The position numbers were made by a program, and so were the translations under genes. Source: Azolla caroliniana (Eukaryota; Polypodiophyta). From it: a DNA stretch of 64,000 bases. Below, one piece after another: positions 1 to 13,180 of this stretch (the first letter of the stretch is position 1; the number at the start of each line of letters is the position of its first letter). The notes under the pieces are model-generated. The model was given only the letters and a program-made list of their open reading frames with translations, ran no database searches and was not told where the DNA came from. Location: the NCBI GenBank assembly GCA_043228905.1, contig JBHGNT010000022.1:7626001-7690000 (forward strand). The letters run 5' to 3'.

Positions 1-497
1 TTTCTTCTTTTACGCGGGTCGCGTAGTTCGTGTTCATGCGGTAGCGACGCTGCTGGACGGGTTTTGCATTGGTTGCTAAATTGATCTTATGTTGATAGAA
101 CTTCGGATCTAACCCCTTCATGTCCTCGTGAGCCTAGGCGAACACATCTTTATATTTCTTGAGTAGTTCGATCATCGTGTCTCTCTGGTCCGGCCTTAAT
201 TCCTTTGCGATGGAGAGAAAACGGGGTTCTGACGTCGTACCCATGTTTACTTCTTCCAAGGCGGAGGCGGTGACTCACCGTGAAATTTCCATTTCCCTCT
301 CGAATGTTGCCCGTGCTCTGCTTAGTTCCAATATTACCTCCGGATTTGGTTCGTAAGCCTCGTCGTGGAGAATAGTGGTCGTGGCATATTCTGTCGCGGT
401 TGCGATGACGTTGATTTCAAACAGCTCGTTTAGGTATGCCTCTAATTCTGCATCCTCCACCCCAACCAACATATTTATATCTTCCGTGTACAAATGG
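1..497 (-). mobile_element. Ty3-type pol fragment (protease-RT linker), truncated
   Basis: Reading the minus strand gives a stretch nearly identical to the protease-to-reverse-transcriptase linker of element C (32290-32810), including the motifs YAEDINML, FEREMEISR and DMKGLDPKFYQHKINLA. It runs off the window at base 1 and stops near 497, where a LINE sequence begins. It is a dead copy: a TGA lies just after EISR, a block around the homologue of HPQIIP is missing, and a TAG sits after KDVFA. The TAG is also present at the same place in element C, so both copies descend from a parent that already had it. Confidence 0.8.
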
Positions 498-1457
498 ACC
501 CATGTAATTGTTGACTCGGTCATCGTGGATAAAACCAGGTGCAAGATATGGAACTCATCCCTCCTCGAGAGGGTCACGGTGTTTTTTTGGTTAATCGCCC
601 ATTGAGTTGTTCCAACCAGAGAGTGACTGGGGAAACGGGGTGGCATGACTAATTGCAAGGCCTGTGGAGCGAGTTTGGAGGACATCTCACATTGTTTGTG
701 GAGCTACCAACGAGCCCAAGAAGTTTGGATGAGGAGCCTAAGAATTCTGGCTCGATGCGGAGTTGAAGTTCAGGTATCAAGTGCAACAGTTGTTTGGTTA
801 GCCATTGAATCGGCTACATGGTTTCATGGGTGGAATGGAAATAGTCCTTTAAAGGTGGTGAATGGAACTATACAACCTTCAATTCAAGGAGGTTCATTCT
901 ACATACAAGAACGGTACGTAGATATTTGGTTTTTAGTGGTTGGCCTTACTGTTTGGCAAGTGTGGGTATCTAGGTGCAACGAGTCGTTTACCGGGAAGCG
1001 AACCCCATCGACTAAGAGTTTAATGATGATTTGGTTTAATCTGATTTCTACGCTACAAGGAAAGTTTGACAACCTTCAAGGGCCCTCTAACGCGAGTGAA
1101 GAGGTTAAATACCGCTTCCTTCTAAAATGGAGAGGTTCTCTAATGCTACAAATGGTGGATGGCAATGCAAAGTGGATTTATCAGCCACCCCAGTGGCTGT
1201 TTCCTCCAATGGTACCAAACATAGAGGTGGGTGTTGAATTGTGAAGAGATTAGAGGATTTCTTTGCTGAATGTGGGTTGTGTGAGGCTCATGTTGAGGGG
1301 ATTCTATCGAGTAATACTGTGTTGAGGCTTTGTTGCTTCATTTATACATGTTGTTTTCTTGTAGCCATGCAAATTGGCTTGTAAAATATGAGTTGTATAT
1401 TATCCTGTGTACTTTTTCTTAACTAATGGAAGTTGTAATTTTTTTGGAAAAAAAGAG
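498..1457 (+). mobile_element. LINE 3' end with zf-RVT-like C-terminal domain, 5'-truncated
   Basis: Bases 498-1244 read, with a few stops, as the C-terminal tail of a plant LINE reverse transcriptase: CKIWNSSLLERVTVFFWLIAH, then CKACGASLEDISHCLW, the Cys/His cluster typical of the zf-RVT domain, then a W-rich tail. An uninterrupted 199-residue reading frame covers 645-1244. The non-coding tail ends near 1457 in TTTTTTTGGAAAAAAA. The upstream RT and endonuclease are absent, as expected from incomplete reverse transcription. The 5' junction abuts the Ty3 scrap at 1-497. No target duplication was identified. Confidence 0.65.
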
Positions 1458-2930
1458 GTTGGAATCGTAGGAATATTACTTTTGTTAGAACAAGTTCACT
1501 TTTCAATCAAGTTTTTTATGTATGTGATCAATTATGAGTATTAATGATCGTAAAGAATCATGATTAGGTTTATTTTATCTTTTCATAGATATAACTTACC
1601 AATTTGATATGACTAAGCAATTGATTGTTAAGTTACAAACTTGATTTGTCAAATTTTTTAAGTCTAAATGAAGAAAGGTGATGGTATAGTTATAAATCTT
1701 GTACTTAATATCTTAAGTTCTCATGAATTTAAGTCTCAAGTAATGGCTCTCTTTTCATGAAATCTCCTTTGTGTAGGTTGAGATCATACATACAAACAAT
1801 CGAGACAATCTATTATTTTGAGAGCTTGTCTAGGTTGAAAAGCCATTGTAAATGCTTTATTTTTAAGAAAGTTTTATTGCATGTTAATTCTTGTCCCCTT
1901 TTGCTCACACATATCTCTTCATGAAGGTTACACTATATTTATGGTTCTCCTATACTTTTGGCGTGTCGCTAATATTTGTCTCTCTCAATGGTTTCTCCGG
2001 GTGATTTTGTCAATATTCGAAAGTACGAGGTGATGGATGCATAATATTGTGGTTCGTTCCATGAAAAGGCACAACTATATGTTCTTCCTCAAATATAGAC
2101 TTTACAATAATTTAGCCAAATAGACTTCCCCCTAAACAATAGACTTCAATACTAAACAATGTTGCATGCAAACACAATGTGATGATGGTGTCTTGCAATG
2201 GTCTTATATGTATGGAAAATAACATGGCAAACATGTCTAGTTTTTCAAACAAAAAGATTCTATTTTTGAAAACCCCTCTAGTTATATGACATTACCTCTA
2301 GTTTCATTTAACCTTGCTTGGAAAGTCACAAAATGAAACATGGTTTTCAAGACGAAAAACCAACAATGTTTATTTATAAAGGAAACACAATAATACACCT
2401 CTTGCCAATACAATTGCAAAGAAGAGGAAGTGCATCATTTTGTGCTCTACACATAACATCATGTTTTTAATCATAACAATAACATAATTGTTTTTTATTC
2501 TTTGATGTATATAGCCTTTTGAAAACAATGCTTCAAAAAAATGATATAGAAAGGGAGTCGGGGCTAGTAAACAAGACACTCTATACAAAGAGCTTGTTTT
2601 TATATCACAAAACATAAAGAGAAGCCACAGGGAAAAGGCACATAAATCTTATTCTAATGGATTTCAAAGTTACACTTCTACAATGTATCTATCACAACAA
2701 ATAGATATATGCTTTCCATTATTTTTCCTATCACATTATATTGAGCACTTTTGTGTGGAGGATAAGTTTCTGACACACTTATGTATGTTATACACCTTGA
2801 TACCAAATAATATATTTGTTGTGCTCATGACATGTGGCATGGAAGGCTCGATTTCATTTGGTTATGCTATATGGTTGTCTCTACAAAAGAATGCATGGAT
2901 GTGTGGAGATAGGATTCCTCCTTGGCCCTC
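1458..2930. other. intergenic, no gene seen
   Basis: AT-rich sequence with frequent stops in all frames. I see no domain-bearing frame, LTR ends or RNA gene here. Confidence 0.5.
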
Positions 2931-3572
2931 ATAGTGCACAGAACCCATTGGACATGGACAACAATTAGATGCACACAAATTGGGGGGTCACAAAATCTAC
3001 AAGAAGCATGGTCAACTGTGGCATCAATCGTCTATGGAACATTTGGAAATACAAATGTCTCAAATGGTACTCAGGGGAAACACACACAATTGCAAATGTC
3101 ATCACAAGTATATGGACGGATCTAGTGGTATCCTTGCTTGCACAATTCAGAAACCTATAGGGAGCTTCAAAGTCTCAAGAATTGGCACAAGCTGAATTTA
3201 TCTCTTTGGGAAACCACACCACTAGTGGACTTCACGTAAGGACATCTGAAATGGTGCTACCAGCCATCTCATTAGCTCTACCCCCCTTGGCCAACAAATC
3301 ACCCATATTGCCTTCAGTCATATCAATGTCTCACTGCATTCAGAAGCTTGCTAGCTGTGTTTTGATGCTTGTTGAAAAATAACAAGTTTTGTCATGCAAC
3401 TATATGTTGTTATGTGGACAACGATTGCCCCCCCCTTTTTTTTATCTAAGGTGTCACACAACGATAGCCAGATATATATGAAAGCGACATGTAAATAGTA
3501 GAGTATCTATAGATACTTACTGTATATGCGATTCACCTAACTAATGGGAAGCAGTTTTTTCTCAAAAAAAAA
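2931..3572 (+). mobile_element. second LINE 3' end, degenerate
   Basis: The frame from 2969 contains LWNIWKYKCLKWYSGE and then IWTDLVVSLLAQFRNL. Position by position this parallels the tail of the LINE at 498-1457 (VWQVWVSRCNESFTGK, IWFNLISTLQGKFDNL). The 3' end shares the CTAACTAATGGGAAG tail followed by a T run and an A run at 3538-3570. It is therefore a second, diverged, 5'-truncated member of the same LINE group in the same orientation. The first Cys/His cluster is lost or outside the copy. Confidence 0.5.
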
Positions 3573-5490
3573 TATTCGTTGTGCATCATTAACTTATTAG
3601 GTTGTGTGTGTGTGTAAAGGCACACAATTATATTAATAATTGTATTTAAAATCCACTTATTACAACTTCTTAGTCCTCTACCTACCTATGTAGGGAGAGG
3701 AACATCTTGGAAAGCCATAAAAAAACTTGAATATGCACTTGAGGAAATGATACCCACATGCTCCAACATCCAAAAATTGAACATGAGAATGCCTTTCAAC
3801 TTCTTCACATAGGCTTTCACCCCATGTCTACTACAAACATGAAAGCATTACGTATATTCCAATTGTGTTGCAGTCCCCAATATTATAAAAATTTGAACAA
3901 TATCTCGAGCTCGTAATTTGGACCATTTTGAACATATTGCGCAAAAACCTATTGTTGAGGCCTCAAATAACAATGGGTTAAAACTTGCCAACTATCTGAT
4001 GAGTATTTCCAAATGATCTTTCTGTCTGTCTCTCTTTACTTAAACAACCCATCAATAAGAAAATTTTGGTATCTCTTCTAGTCATAATGTTTTTGGTAAT
4101 GAAGTTACTCCTTAAGCATGATTTGTGAGCAACTAGAAGAAAGAGTCATTTGCTAGCTTCAAGTTATACCAAGACTTCTTCCTCCAACACAATGTGAAAA
4201 TTGTTTTTGAACTAACACTAGTGCTAAACAAATTATTGCAAAAACTTGAAAGAAAGTTTAGAGAGTGGAGAGAAAACAAGTTAAACATCACATCAACCAT
4301 GATTTTTCGTTTAATGATTAAGAAACATTAGGTGGTCACACTGCCTATGAAAAAGCCAAAGATCCTAAATCTTTGTGACTTTGAGTTTGAATAATAAGAA
4401 ATTCATAGGCATTACTTAGTGTTGCCTTTCTTATTTGAGGACATGGTATTGACTTAACGAATAAGATTGCCAGAAAACATAGTCTAGTGGATGTACCTCT
4501 ATCCCATGGCACACTTCTTGTAATTTAGAACGGAATGATATTGTTTCTCATTGTTGGGTCAAGTGGAAAGTGAAATTGTAAATGCATTTTCATAAGAGCA
4601 GAACTCTTAGTGTGCATGATGTGAGACTAAAAATAATATGAAGTTTTTTTATGATGCTTTGCACGGTAGTGTGCACGATCTCGTTCTTTTTTATCTTTTG
4701 TCAATCATAAGTCAATCAAATATTGCATGTATAATTTGAATGTAGAAGTTATTACAATTCCTTGGGGAAATCTAAGCTATTATGGGTAGGATTGGACCAC
4801 AAACTCAACACTATGTAGAAACATTTGCTTTTCACCTAAGACACAAGTGAGAGAATTTCGGTTGGCTTAACATGATTTGAAATAATTGAGTTGTTTAAAT
4901 ATTTAATTCAATGGTTTAGAGATTATGACGTTTTAGATAGAATGAGAACGATGAAGGTTTTAGAATGTGAAACATGTGCAACGGAATAGTATCGTACTAG
5001 ATTTTTAAGAAATTTGCAAACATTTTTAAAAATAGCAATATAAGGTCTAGAATTTGGATAGAATTGACGGGGACCTAATAAAGTCTCATGCGTATATTTT
5101 GTCGATGTGTAAAGGCAAATGTGTCACTTTGGCACCGAATGGCGTCTTATAAGGAACTTTACTTTCACATTTCGTACTCTAATAATTCAAGAATTGTAGA
5201 GTCTAAGGGAATTTCTTCAAAACTACACATGGGAACATTGACAATATGAATTCTACTATGCATAGAAAAAGGCCACAATTTTAGTGAACAATGTCATCGT
5301 GATGAAATTCGAGCTTGCGTTGCCTTCTCTCGCATGTTTGTTGTATGCATTTCATGAAGCCATCCGTTTTGAATAAAGTTATTGTTGTCCATCTAATAAC
5401 AAGACGGGAGAACCGACCCAAATCGGTGGATGTCATAAAAAAGATCAATAAACAGTTTTGCATGTTCCGTCTCGAGATCGTCGAAATAGG
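3573..5490. other. intergenic, no gene seen
   Basis: AT-rich DNA with no reading frame showing a recognisable domain and no clear repeat ends. Confidence 0.45.
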
Positions 5491-5531
5491 CTGGGGGAGG
5501 GGGGGACAGAGGGGGGGGGGGGGGGGGGGGG
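5491..5531 (+). repeat. poly-G tract, potential G-quadruplex
   Basis: A G5-A-G7 block, a short ACAGA spacer and an uninterrupted run of 21 G (5511-5531) lie on the plus strand about 2.5 kb upstream of the PIF-like start codon. The G runs are dense enough for intramolecular G-quadruplex folding. Run length in such tracts is poorly determined by sequencing. Confidence 0.7.
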
Positions 5532-5879
5532 TAGAGTCGAGAGGTTCCCTGATCACACGACATCGTAAGATTTAAAAAGCCATAAAAAAAAGGGCAAGTA
5601 GGATATTATTTTCTCGGTCGTACACAAGTAGCTTAAGTCATAACCTAAAAACCAATCTCCGGAATTTTGAGAGGTAAAACCATAATCAAGGATGAAAAGA
5701 CCAATAAATCGAGAATCAGGGCAGATCGAGAGAGATATATAACGAACAAGCTTGTAGTATCGATTCGGACATTACAACTGGAGACTTCGACCGAAGGAAG
5801 CGGGAGTTCGGAAAATGTGGTTAACGGGCAAGGGTGAAGTGAAGCTGAGACGGGTCTGCGAGCCGATCTTTAACTTACT

Positions 5880-8046
5880 TTCACACCATTCAATATGGAT
5901 ATGATATACCCATCCAATTGGAATGTGCATAATATGAATGGAATATGTATGTATAGAGAGAGGGGGTTAAAAACAAAATAAAGAAGGCACAAAATTAGAA
6001 GAAGAAGAAGAAGAAGAAGAAGAAGAAGAAGGATTGGGTGTGGGCCTGTCTTATTGAGTGTATATATGTAAACAGACAGAGAGCTTCTTCCCTAATAATA
6101 ATAAGCTTTCCATTTCATGAGGGAGTGAAGAGGAGACAGGAACACAGCAGACCACCAAACAAAACAGAGCTGCTGAGCTGTTGTTGTTGGTGTTCTGTTG
6201 TGGTCTTCTTTCTACATTTCATTCAGGAGCAGATAGATTGAAGAAGAAGGAGGAATTAGACAGAAAAAGAAGGAAGAAGATATCTTTACCGGTCTCACTG
6301 TAAGCATTGGAAAAGGAATTTCACCTATCCATCCATCCATCCGCTTATCTTCTGGCATGTTTCTGATAGATGCAAAATAGAGATATATCATACCCTTTTT
6401 TTTTTGCTTTTTTTTGCTTTTTGTTTTTGTTTTTCACAGAGGTGTTGTAGTTTCTTAATCAATTTCTCCACCCCCAAAAGACAACCAGATTGATTTATTC
6501 TTTCCCCCTCAAATGAGCATTTCTTCTGCTTCATCATCAAATGCCCACCATGATGACTGTCATGATCCACCACCATGGTGATGGTGGTGGTGATGATGAT
6601 GATGATTATGATTCCTTCACCAAATGTCCATGATGGTCTGCACTCTTCACCTTCATGACCATGGTTTCTTCACCGAATTTCCACCGTGGTATGCTTTTCT
6701 TCACCTCCAGGACCATACTCTTTTTTCTTTCTTAAAAAGCAAGCACAAAAGAAAAACAAAGAGGAATGCCCCTGTTTTTATTGTTTTTTCTTATTCCCTT
6801 CACCGAAAGGTATGGTATGATCTCTTCATCAGAATGACCTGTAAATTTATTCCGCAACAAACGATATGTAAATTTCTTCATCACAGAAGCATGTAGTGAA
6901 TCATGATGATGACGGTGACTCCTTCACCCAAAACATGACTTGTTACTTTTACCTTGCTTTCTTCATCAAATGGCATCAAAATCTCTTTAGCAGAGTAAAG
7001 TTCTAGTAATCTCTTCATCACAGGGTAATGATTCTGGAAACAGATCCAGTAAGTTTGAAAGTTCTCATTGTCTTGTTTCAGATTTGATTTGATCGTATCA
7101 GCTTATTTATTTCTTCTTTTTGCTTCAAGTTTAACTTGGTTTATGATCAGTGAGTGGTCTTTTTGTTTGTCATCAATGATCTTCATGTTGTTCTTTTTTA
7201 GTCAAGTTCTGGTTAGATAAAATATTATTCAAGTTTAACTTTCTCGTTTTGCTTCCATGAACTTATCTTTCTTTTTCTTACTCTTCTGTTGTTGTAGGTT
7301 TCCATATTCTTGTTGACCTTATATCTTTCACTCTGTTAAATATTTAAAGACGAAGAGAGGACTGTTCCGAAACGGTAAGTTTTTGGTTTCTAAATATTTT
7401 GATTAGCATTTTCCTGTGTAAATATAATGGGCATTTGTTTTCAGCTATGGAAAGCTGTAACATGAGAAAAACTACTGTAAAAAATTATCCATGTATATTG
7501 AAAGGATGGTCATATTCTCTTTTCAGTTTTATAAAAAAAAATACAATTATATTGTCACCCATCTATTGAACTTGTTTTCTGCAATGAAATGGTGTTAAAA
7601 ATTACAAGATACTATGAGAAAAGATAGCATTAGCCTCTTTGCTGTCTTGTCTGTCTATAATGGGCATTTTTTGTTTTTTCATGTATAATTGCATATTTGT
7701 TTAGGTCTGTCCAGTGAAAATGCCACATAATTATGCAGAGGCTATCAATGGCTTTTCTAGTTAAGCCAAACTTTTGTGGATCTCATGGGAGAGAATTAAT
7801 ATAGCAGGAACACTGGCTAGAGAATCTTGAACATGTTGATTGCAAACATCTCTGTAAAGGGAACAAATTTGGAGCAACGAAAGATATACACATTTCTACT
7901 AAATTCATATAAAATGTTGTGTGGCATTTTCTTATGAAAGTTTCCTGATTATGAGAAGGAAACACAACCGATAAATTACGGACATGCGAGACTAATACAG
8001 TATCTCTGCTGTAAAAAAAGACTTTATCTCCAACTTAGGGCTCACA
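5880..8046 (+). promoter_or_regulatory. probable promoter and 5' leader of the PIF-like gene
   Basis: This is the gene-free stretch before the PIF-like start codon. It contains a (GAA)n tract, a CT/GA-rich block at 5950-6290 like plant core promoters and leaders, and possible leader splice sites: donors GTAAGC near 6299 and GTAAGT near 7377, and an acceptor TTAG ending at 8038, nine bases before the ATG. Leader introns are common in PIF genes, so a spliced 5' UTR is likely, but the transcription start cannot be placed. The short reading frames inside it look non-coding. Confidence 0.3.
5998..6031 (+). repeat. (GAA)11 microsatellite
   Basis: About eleven GAA units in the likely leader or proximal promoter of the PIF-like gene. 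Confidence 0.9.
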
Positions 8047-11000
8047 ATGGATCAACAGATGGTACCAGAATGGGATGGTGGCAATTGCCGAGACTCTTTA
8101 GATTTAATTTGGGGATCCCCTGATTCATTGTCTCCGAGCAAAGGAAGATGGGATACTGGACAACCAATTAAAATATCTGATCATGGCTTTGTGTAAGTCA
8201 TTCGCATCATCCTCATACCACTCAAATTATCAGAATTTATTGAAATGTCAATTGAACATTCAAGACCCATATATTTTAGCTAGGGAAGTCGCGGTGTTCC
8301 AGTTTAACACAAGGAAAAGCTCATCATTGTCACTTTTTTTTTTCTGCAGTCCAGACCGTGATTTTGAAGAACTTTGTTGGGAAGATGGGCAGCTTCTAGT
8401 GGTTATGAAAGATCTTGGTACTGCCACTAGCAAAGGGAATATACGGGTGCAAAATGACGCCGATCAATTCGCCCCGGTTGATGAGATAGCATCAGTACAA
8501 TCAGAGGTCGATGGCACCATGATCACTAATCTCAACAATGGAGTATCTATTTATCCTTCAAGTATGAATTTGAATCCACAAGAAGATGAATTGCTCTCTT
8601 GGCTGCAATACCCTTTAGATGAACCTGAAATACTTACGAATTCTGGGCATGTACCATCTTTCGAAAGGGTTTCCCACGGTGGCCTTATAAGACATGATGC
8701 CAATAAAGATGCGACCTTGATAAATTTGGAAGAAACTTACGTAGCTGGATTGACGTCAAGTATCCGTCGATGGGACAATACATTTGTGTCGACGCCGATG
8801 ACAGCATCTGTGCAAAAACCGCCCATCCATAGTAGTGAAAATAAAGAGGCAATTGATAACAGTTCAATGCTTACTGTGAGCACGGACATATTGCCTTCAG
8901 TGGTGAGAGCAGACATATCGTCATCAGCAAAGGAGGAGATATTGCCATTGATAAAGGCAGATATATTGCCATTGGTTAGTGCTGGTTCCTCAGCCGTCTC
9001 CAACAGAGCAATAAACTTCTCAAACGAACTTGAAAGCTCTATGAACTTCTCGAATTTTGCTCGCCCAGCTGCCACATTCAAAGCTAACCTTCACTTATTA
9101 GGCATAGCCAGTGGTCTTACTGGAGCCAAGCGCTTAAAAAACCTTAATAGAGTGGCTGCTGTTGATGCATTAAAACCAGAATCATTTGATTCCTCAAAAA
9201 AAACTCATGTATCACAAATTGTCCCAAATTTTAATGCCTCTATAGCTCATAACCATCCATCAGGTTATCTTTCTTCATGGAATGAAGCTAAGGATGGTGC
9301 TACTGCTGATGAGAGATTCGATGGAAGCCCTGAGCTTGTCAGTAGAAGTAATGGTTCGAAATCGTCAATTATTGGCAGTGTGTGTGTACCAGATGTTGTT
9401 GAAGCTGTAGAGCCATCGGCCACATTGTCTTCCAGTGGTTCAGAGGATGTTGACCTGGATGAGAAAAGAGCTTCTGGTAGGAGAAAGGCTTATGACGAAG
9501 AATCGGAAATTCAAAGCCAAGTATATGCCGTGACTTGATTCATTCATCTCTTTGGCATTGGAAATATCAAATATGTTCCCTGTTGTTGGAAAGCTCAAAT
9601 ATTCAGTTTCTTATAATGTTCTTTTCTTCTATCAGAAAGCTCAAATAATTATTTACTTGCTTTGGAACGCTTATGTCTCTACTTTGAATTGAAAATCACA
9701 AAGATGTCTTCTTGCATTGGAAAACTTAAACTTCTCTGATTGCAAGAGAAAATACAAATTTTCTTTCTTGTGTTGGGAAGTGCAAATTTGTTTTCTTACA
9801 TTGGAAACTCCAAACATCTTTTCAAAGCAAGCTCAATGCCTAAGTCTTATTAATTGTGGTTTAGGCTTTGGAGAGTGAAACAGCAAGTATTAAGAAGCTT
9901 GGGACAGCAGGGGAAGGTAACATAAACAAGAAGAGGAGGATTGCTGAGAGTCATAACCAATCAGAAAGAGTAAAAAACATTTGGATTCTATCTGTTTAAA
10001 TTCTTCGTCCTAAGAGTGTTACCTTTGGCTCTTGGATATAGTGGCTCATGTACAATATGAAAACTAAAGAACTTCATACACTTCAGCTTAGAACATTTAC
10101 AGACCTGAGGTACAAATGTATTGTGCACTGAAAATCAGAATTTTGGATGCGATTGCAGAGGAGGAGAGATCGGATTAGCGAGAAAATGAAAGTCCTGCAA
10201 TCACTTGTACCGAATTCACACAAGGTCATTCATTCAGTTTAGCTTTCATGCTTAGGATTGCAAGATAAACTATTAAGGGCTCATATGTTATATACATGTG
10301 TATGTGTATCTGTGTGTGTGTGATCTCCCACCAGCAGTATGTGTATATGCATGTGTGTGATCTCTCACTAGTAATATAATATACTACAAGAACTAAAAGC
10401 ATCTTATATTTCAGTCAGACAAAGCATCTATGCTGGAAGAAGTTATTAGATACATCAAGGCGCTCAAAGCCCAAATTAAAGTGAGTTATTTAAAACAGGT
10501 TTTCATTTGAGTTATCCATTAAATTTCTTTAATTCCTTTTATCAATAAAATCTACCGTTTGGTAACAAAATTGTACAACTAATAACATGAAAAACTACCG
10601 GGTTGCAGATGATTTCATGTAGTAATGGTGGCAGGTATTTCCTTTCACCGATGCTCTTACCACAAGGAATGCAGCCAGTGACAATGGCCTCATGGGCACC
10701 GTCCATAACAATGGGCATGCCAGGGGTGAACATGGGTATCCCTAGTCCAACGATGACTTCTATTAGCGGAAGACAATATCCACAATTGCAACCGATTCCG
10801 TCTGTCCATACTACACAAACTAACAATACTGGCACTATACCTTCAGCGAAATTTAATGTAACAGCCCAGGAACCCCTCAAACCGGCTGCAACACATGGAA
10901 GTATGCCAGCTTGCAATCCTGTGCCAATGCAACGGCTCCAGAAACCTGTCCAGGTACTTTTATATTCTCAACTCAAAATTTGCTCATCCGGTTCTAAAAT

Positions 11001-12045
11001 CCGATTTTTGATCATTCAAAAATTATGTAATATGTACATGTACATGTATATGGATCTCTCTTTACTATGATGCCCCACCTTGACTATGTTGCAGCTGCTT
11101 TTTCCCATTTTGCAGTCCTGATGTATCCCGAAGCATGTTTCTCCCTCCCCATGTCACAGTTGCAACAATCATTAGTAAAATTCTTGAACATTGAGAGGCA
11201 CTTATAAACTCCATATACCATACATGAAAATGCTCTATTTTGGTTTAGGTTATATTAGACTTTGGCGACAATAGTAGAATCTGTATGTGTATGCATGTAA
11301 GCCTTGTTATACCCAAGGTGAGAAGCCATTTGTTATTATTATTAACAAGGTTTAAATTCTCTCTAATTGCGGTAAATTACTAGATGCCATTGAGAAATGT
11401 AGGGGTTCTGTGTCTTGTACCCTAAGGTGTAAGCCATGATTTTTTGCTAGCCAGGTTTCAATTCTCAGTAGTTGCAGTAATTTAGTAGACGCCTCTGTGG
11501 AATGTAATGGTTGAAGGCATGACTTCTCAGTCTGACTACCATACACTTCCTTTCTTTCACCTGAGAGGAGAGTTCTATTTCATGTCCATGGGAGACAGAA
11601 GTAAACGGATTTATAGACGATGTTTGCACACATTAGTAAAAGATCTAAAAATAGAATTATAACATTGCGAATAGCTAGCTCGATATTTATTTCTCCAAAT
11701 TTTGTGCATGGATGTAGGGGGGATTACCTTTTTGCCATAGAATCTTGAGTTGGCATAAGTTACTTGAAGTGGTCATGCTTCCTTGTTAAGGCAAAAGTGT
11801 GTGTCGAGAGTTATTGCTGGGTATGTAGATGTACACAAAGTACCAGTACTTTGTGTGTTTCATACTGTATCTATCTATATATTATTATTATTTGGCAAAG
11901 TTGGTAAAGTTTTCCCACACATATATGTGTGCATTTGAAATGACAGGTATTGACAGCAGGAGCAAATGACAATGGTTTGACACATAATCACCTGCATCAT
12001 TATCCTTCAACTTTCATGGCATGCGGTGGGCGATTGCACCAATGA
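8047..12045 (+). CDS. PIF-type bHLH transcription factor (PIF8/UNE10-like), 7 exons
   Basis: Predicted exons are 8047-8192, 8350-9520, 9865-9969, 10159-10224, 10415-10480, 10609-10953 and 11947-12045. All introns are GT-AG and phases are consistent, giving 665 residues. An N-terminal active phytochrome B binding motif, ELCWEDGQ, sits at residues 56-63 and keeps the key E, L, G and Q. The basic helix-loop-helix is at about 461-518; HNQSERRRRDRI carries the H-E-R set that reads CACGTG (G-box), and the two 66-bp exons encode the loop and helix 2 as in other PIFs. KMISCSNGGR follows, as in PIF8/UNE10 proteins. The family acts in the nucleus, binds G-boxes and is inhibited or degraded on contact with light-activated phytochrome. 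The linker between the two domains (about 375 residues) is long and includes a repeated ILP motif near residues 243-268. The start is the first ATG after a plausible leader acceptor. Confidence 0.85.
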
Positions 12046-12357
12046 TCCATGTCCCTTAATACCCCCATCCCAGCGAAAGTTGCCGCACTGTAATATACCT
12101 TGGAAGGTAAGATGAAAAATAAAACGGATATACATTATTTCTATCTCGTCATTCTGATCTATAATTATGTGCTTTGACACGCAGATCTGGAGACAGCTAT
12201 CCCCAAGCTGAAGGTATCTTATGATCTTATCATTAACTGAGCTCCATGTTATGGATGTCCTTTTGTTGTGTCTTTAGTTTTTTTTTTTTCATTGTTAACA
12301 AATGCAACAAGATCAGGAATAAGGTTCGAAAATTCTAACCAGTCTCGAATAGTAGAT

Positions 12358-12692
12358 CTCGTTGCGATACTAAACTGTAAAGTAGAAAATTTGGGATCAT
12401 GTGGTAATCCACAATCCTATGTAAATTATTGAGACTCCACAATAATGCATCCCTCAACAATTGCCCCAGTCTTTCTCTGAAAGAATATACTTTATGCACC
12501 ATAGGAACAAGAATGTTAAGTATTAAACTCGTTGCGATGCTAAACTGTAAAGTAGACAATTTGGGATCATGTGGTAATCCCCAATCCTATGTAAATTATT
12601 GAGACTCCAAAATAATATCATCGTTCAACACCATTCTTTCTCTGAAAGAATATACTTTATGCACCATAGGAACAAGAATGTCAAGTGTTAAA
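12358..12692 (+). repeat. tandem duplication, ~170-bp unit, two copies
   Basis: Copies at 12358-12527 and 12528-12692 share CTCGTTGCGAT at the start and AGGAACAAGAATGT near the end, with scattered substitutions and small indels. They lie just beyond the PIF-like gene. No coding content is seen. Confidence 0.85.
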
Positions 12693-12888
12693 GATGGCAA
12701 CAATTATCATAGAAAATTTATATTGAAAGCTTGTGCTGTTTGAGGTATTGGGGCTTGTACATCTCTGCGAGACCAATTTACGTAGTTTATCTTAATCTTA
12801 GTTGGCTTTAGTGGATAAATGGGCTACGTTGCTAGGAACATGAGCAAATCATTTGTGAAAATCTTGAGCTATCAATTGTTTGTCAAAC

Positions 12889-13180
12889 GAGAAAAGTAGA
12901 ATGCTCTCTATTGCAACAAGCAATATCAGATTCGATGAAATCATTGCCTTACCATGGCCAAAGTATTAAACTTAGTCACTCCACAGTTTAACATATTGTA
13001 CGGCATTCTACAATTCCAACATGAAAATGAGGCAAGAGAAAAGTTTGAGAATGCTCTAGTGTAACAAGCAATATCAGATTCAATGAAATCCTTGTCATAC
13101 CATGGCCAAAGTATTAAACCTAGTCATTCCATTGTTTAACAGTCGATATGACTTTCCACAATTCCAACGTGATAATGAGG
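12889..13180 (+). repeat. tandem duplication, 147-bp unit, two copies
   Basis: Copies at 12889-13035 and 13036-13180 share the internal block TACCATGGCCAAAGTATTAA at a spacing of 147 bp. It is unrelated in sequence to the 170-bp duplication just upstream. Confidence 0.85.

Noticed and set aside
5281-5575. ORFs on both strands spanning the poly-G tract
   Set aside because: Glycine or proline runs from the G tract, no family resemblance.
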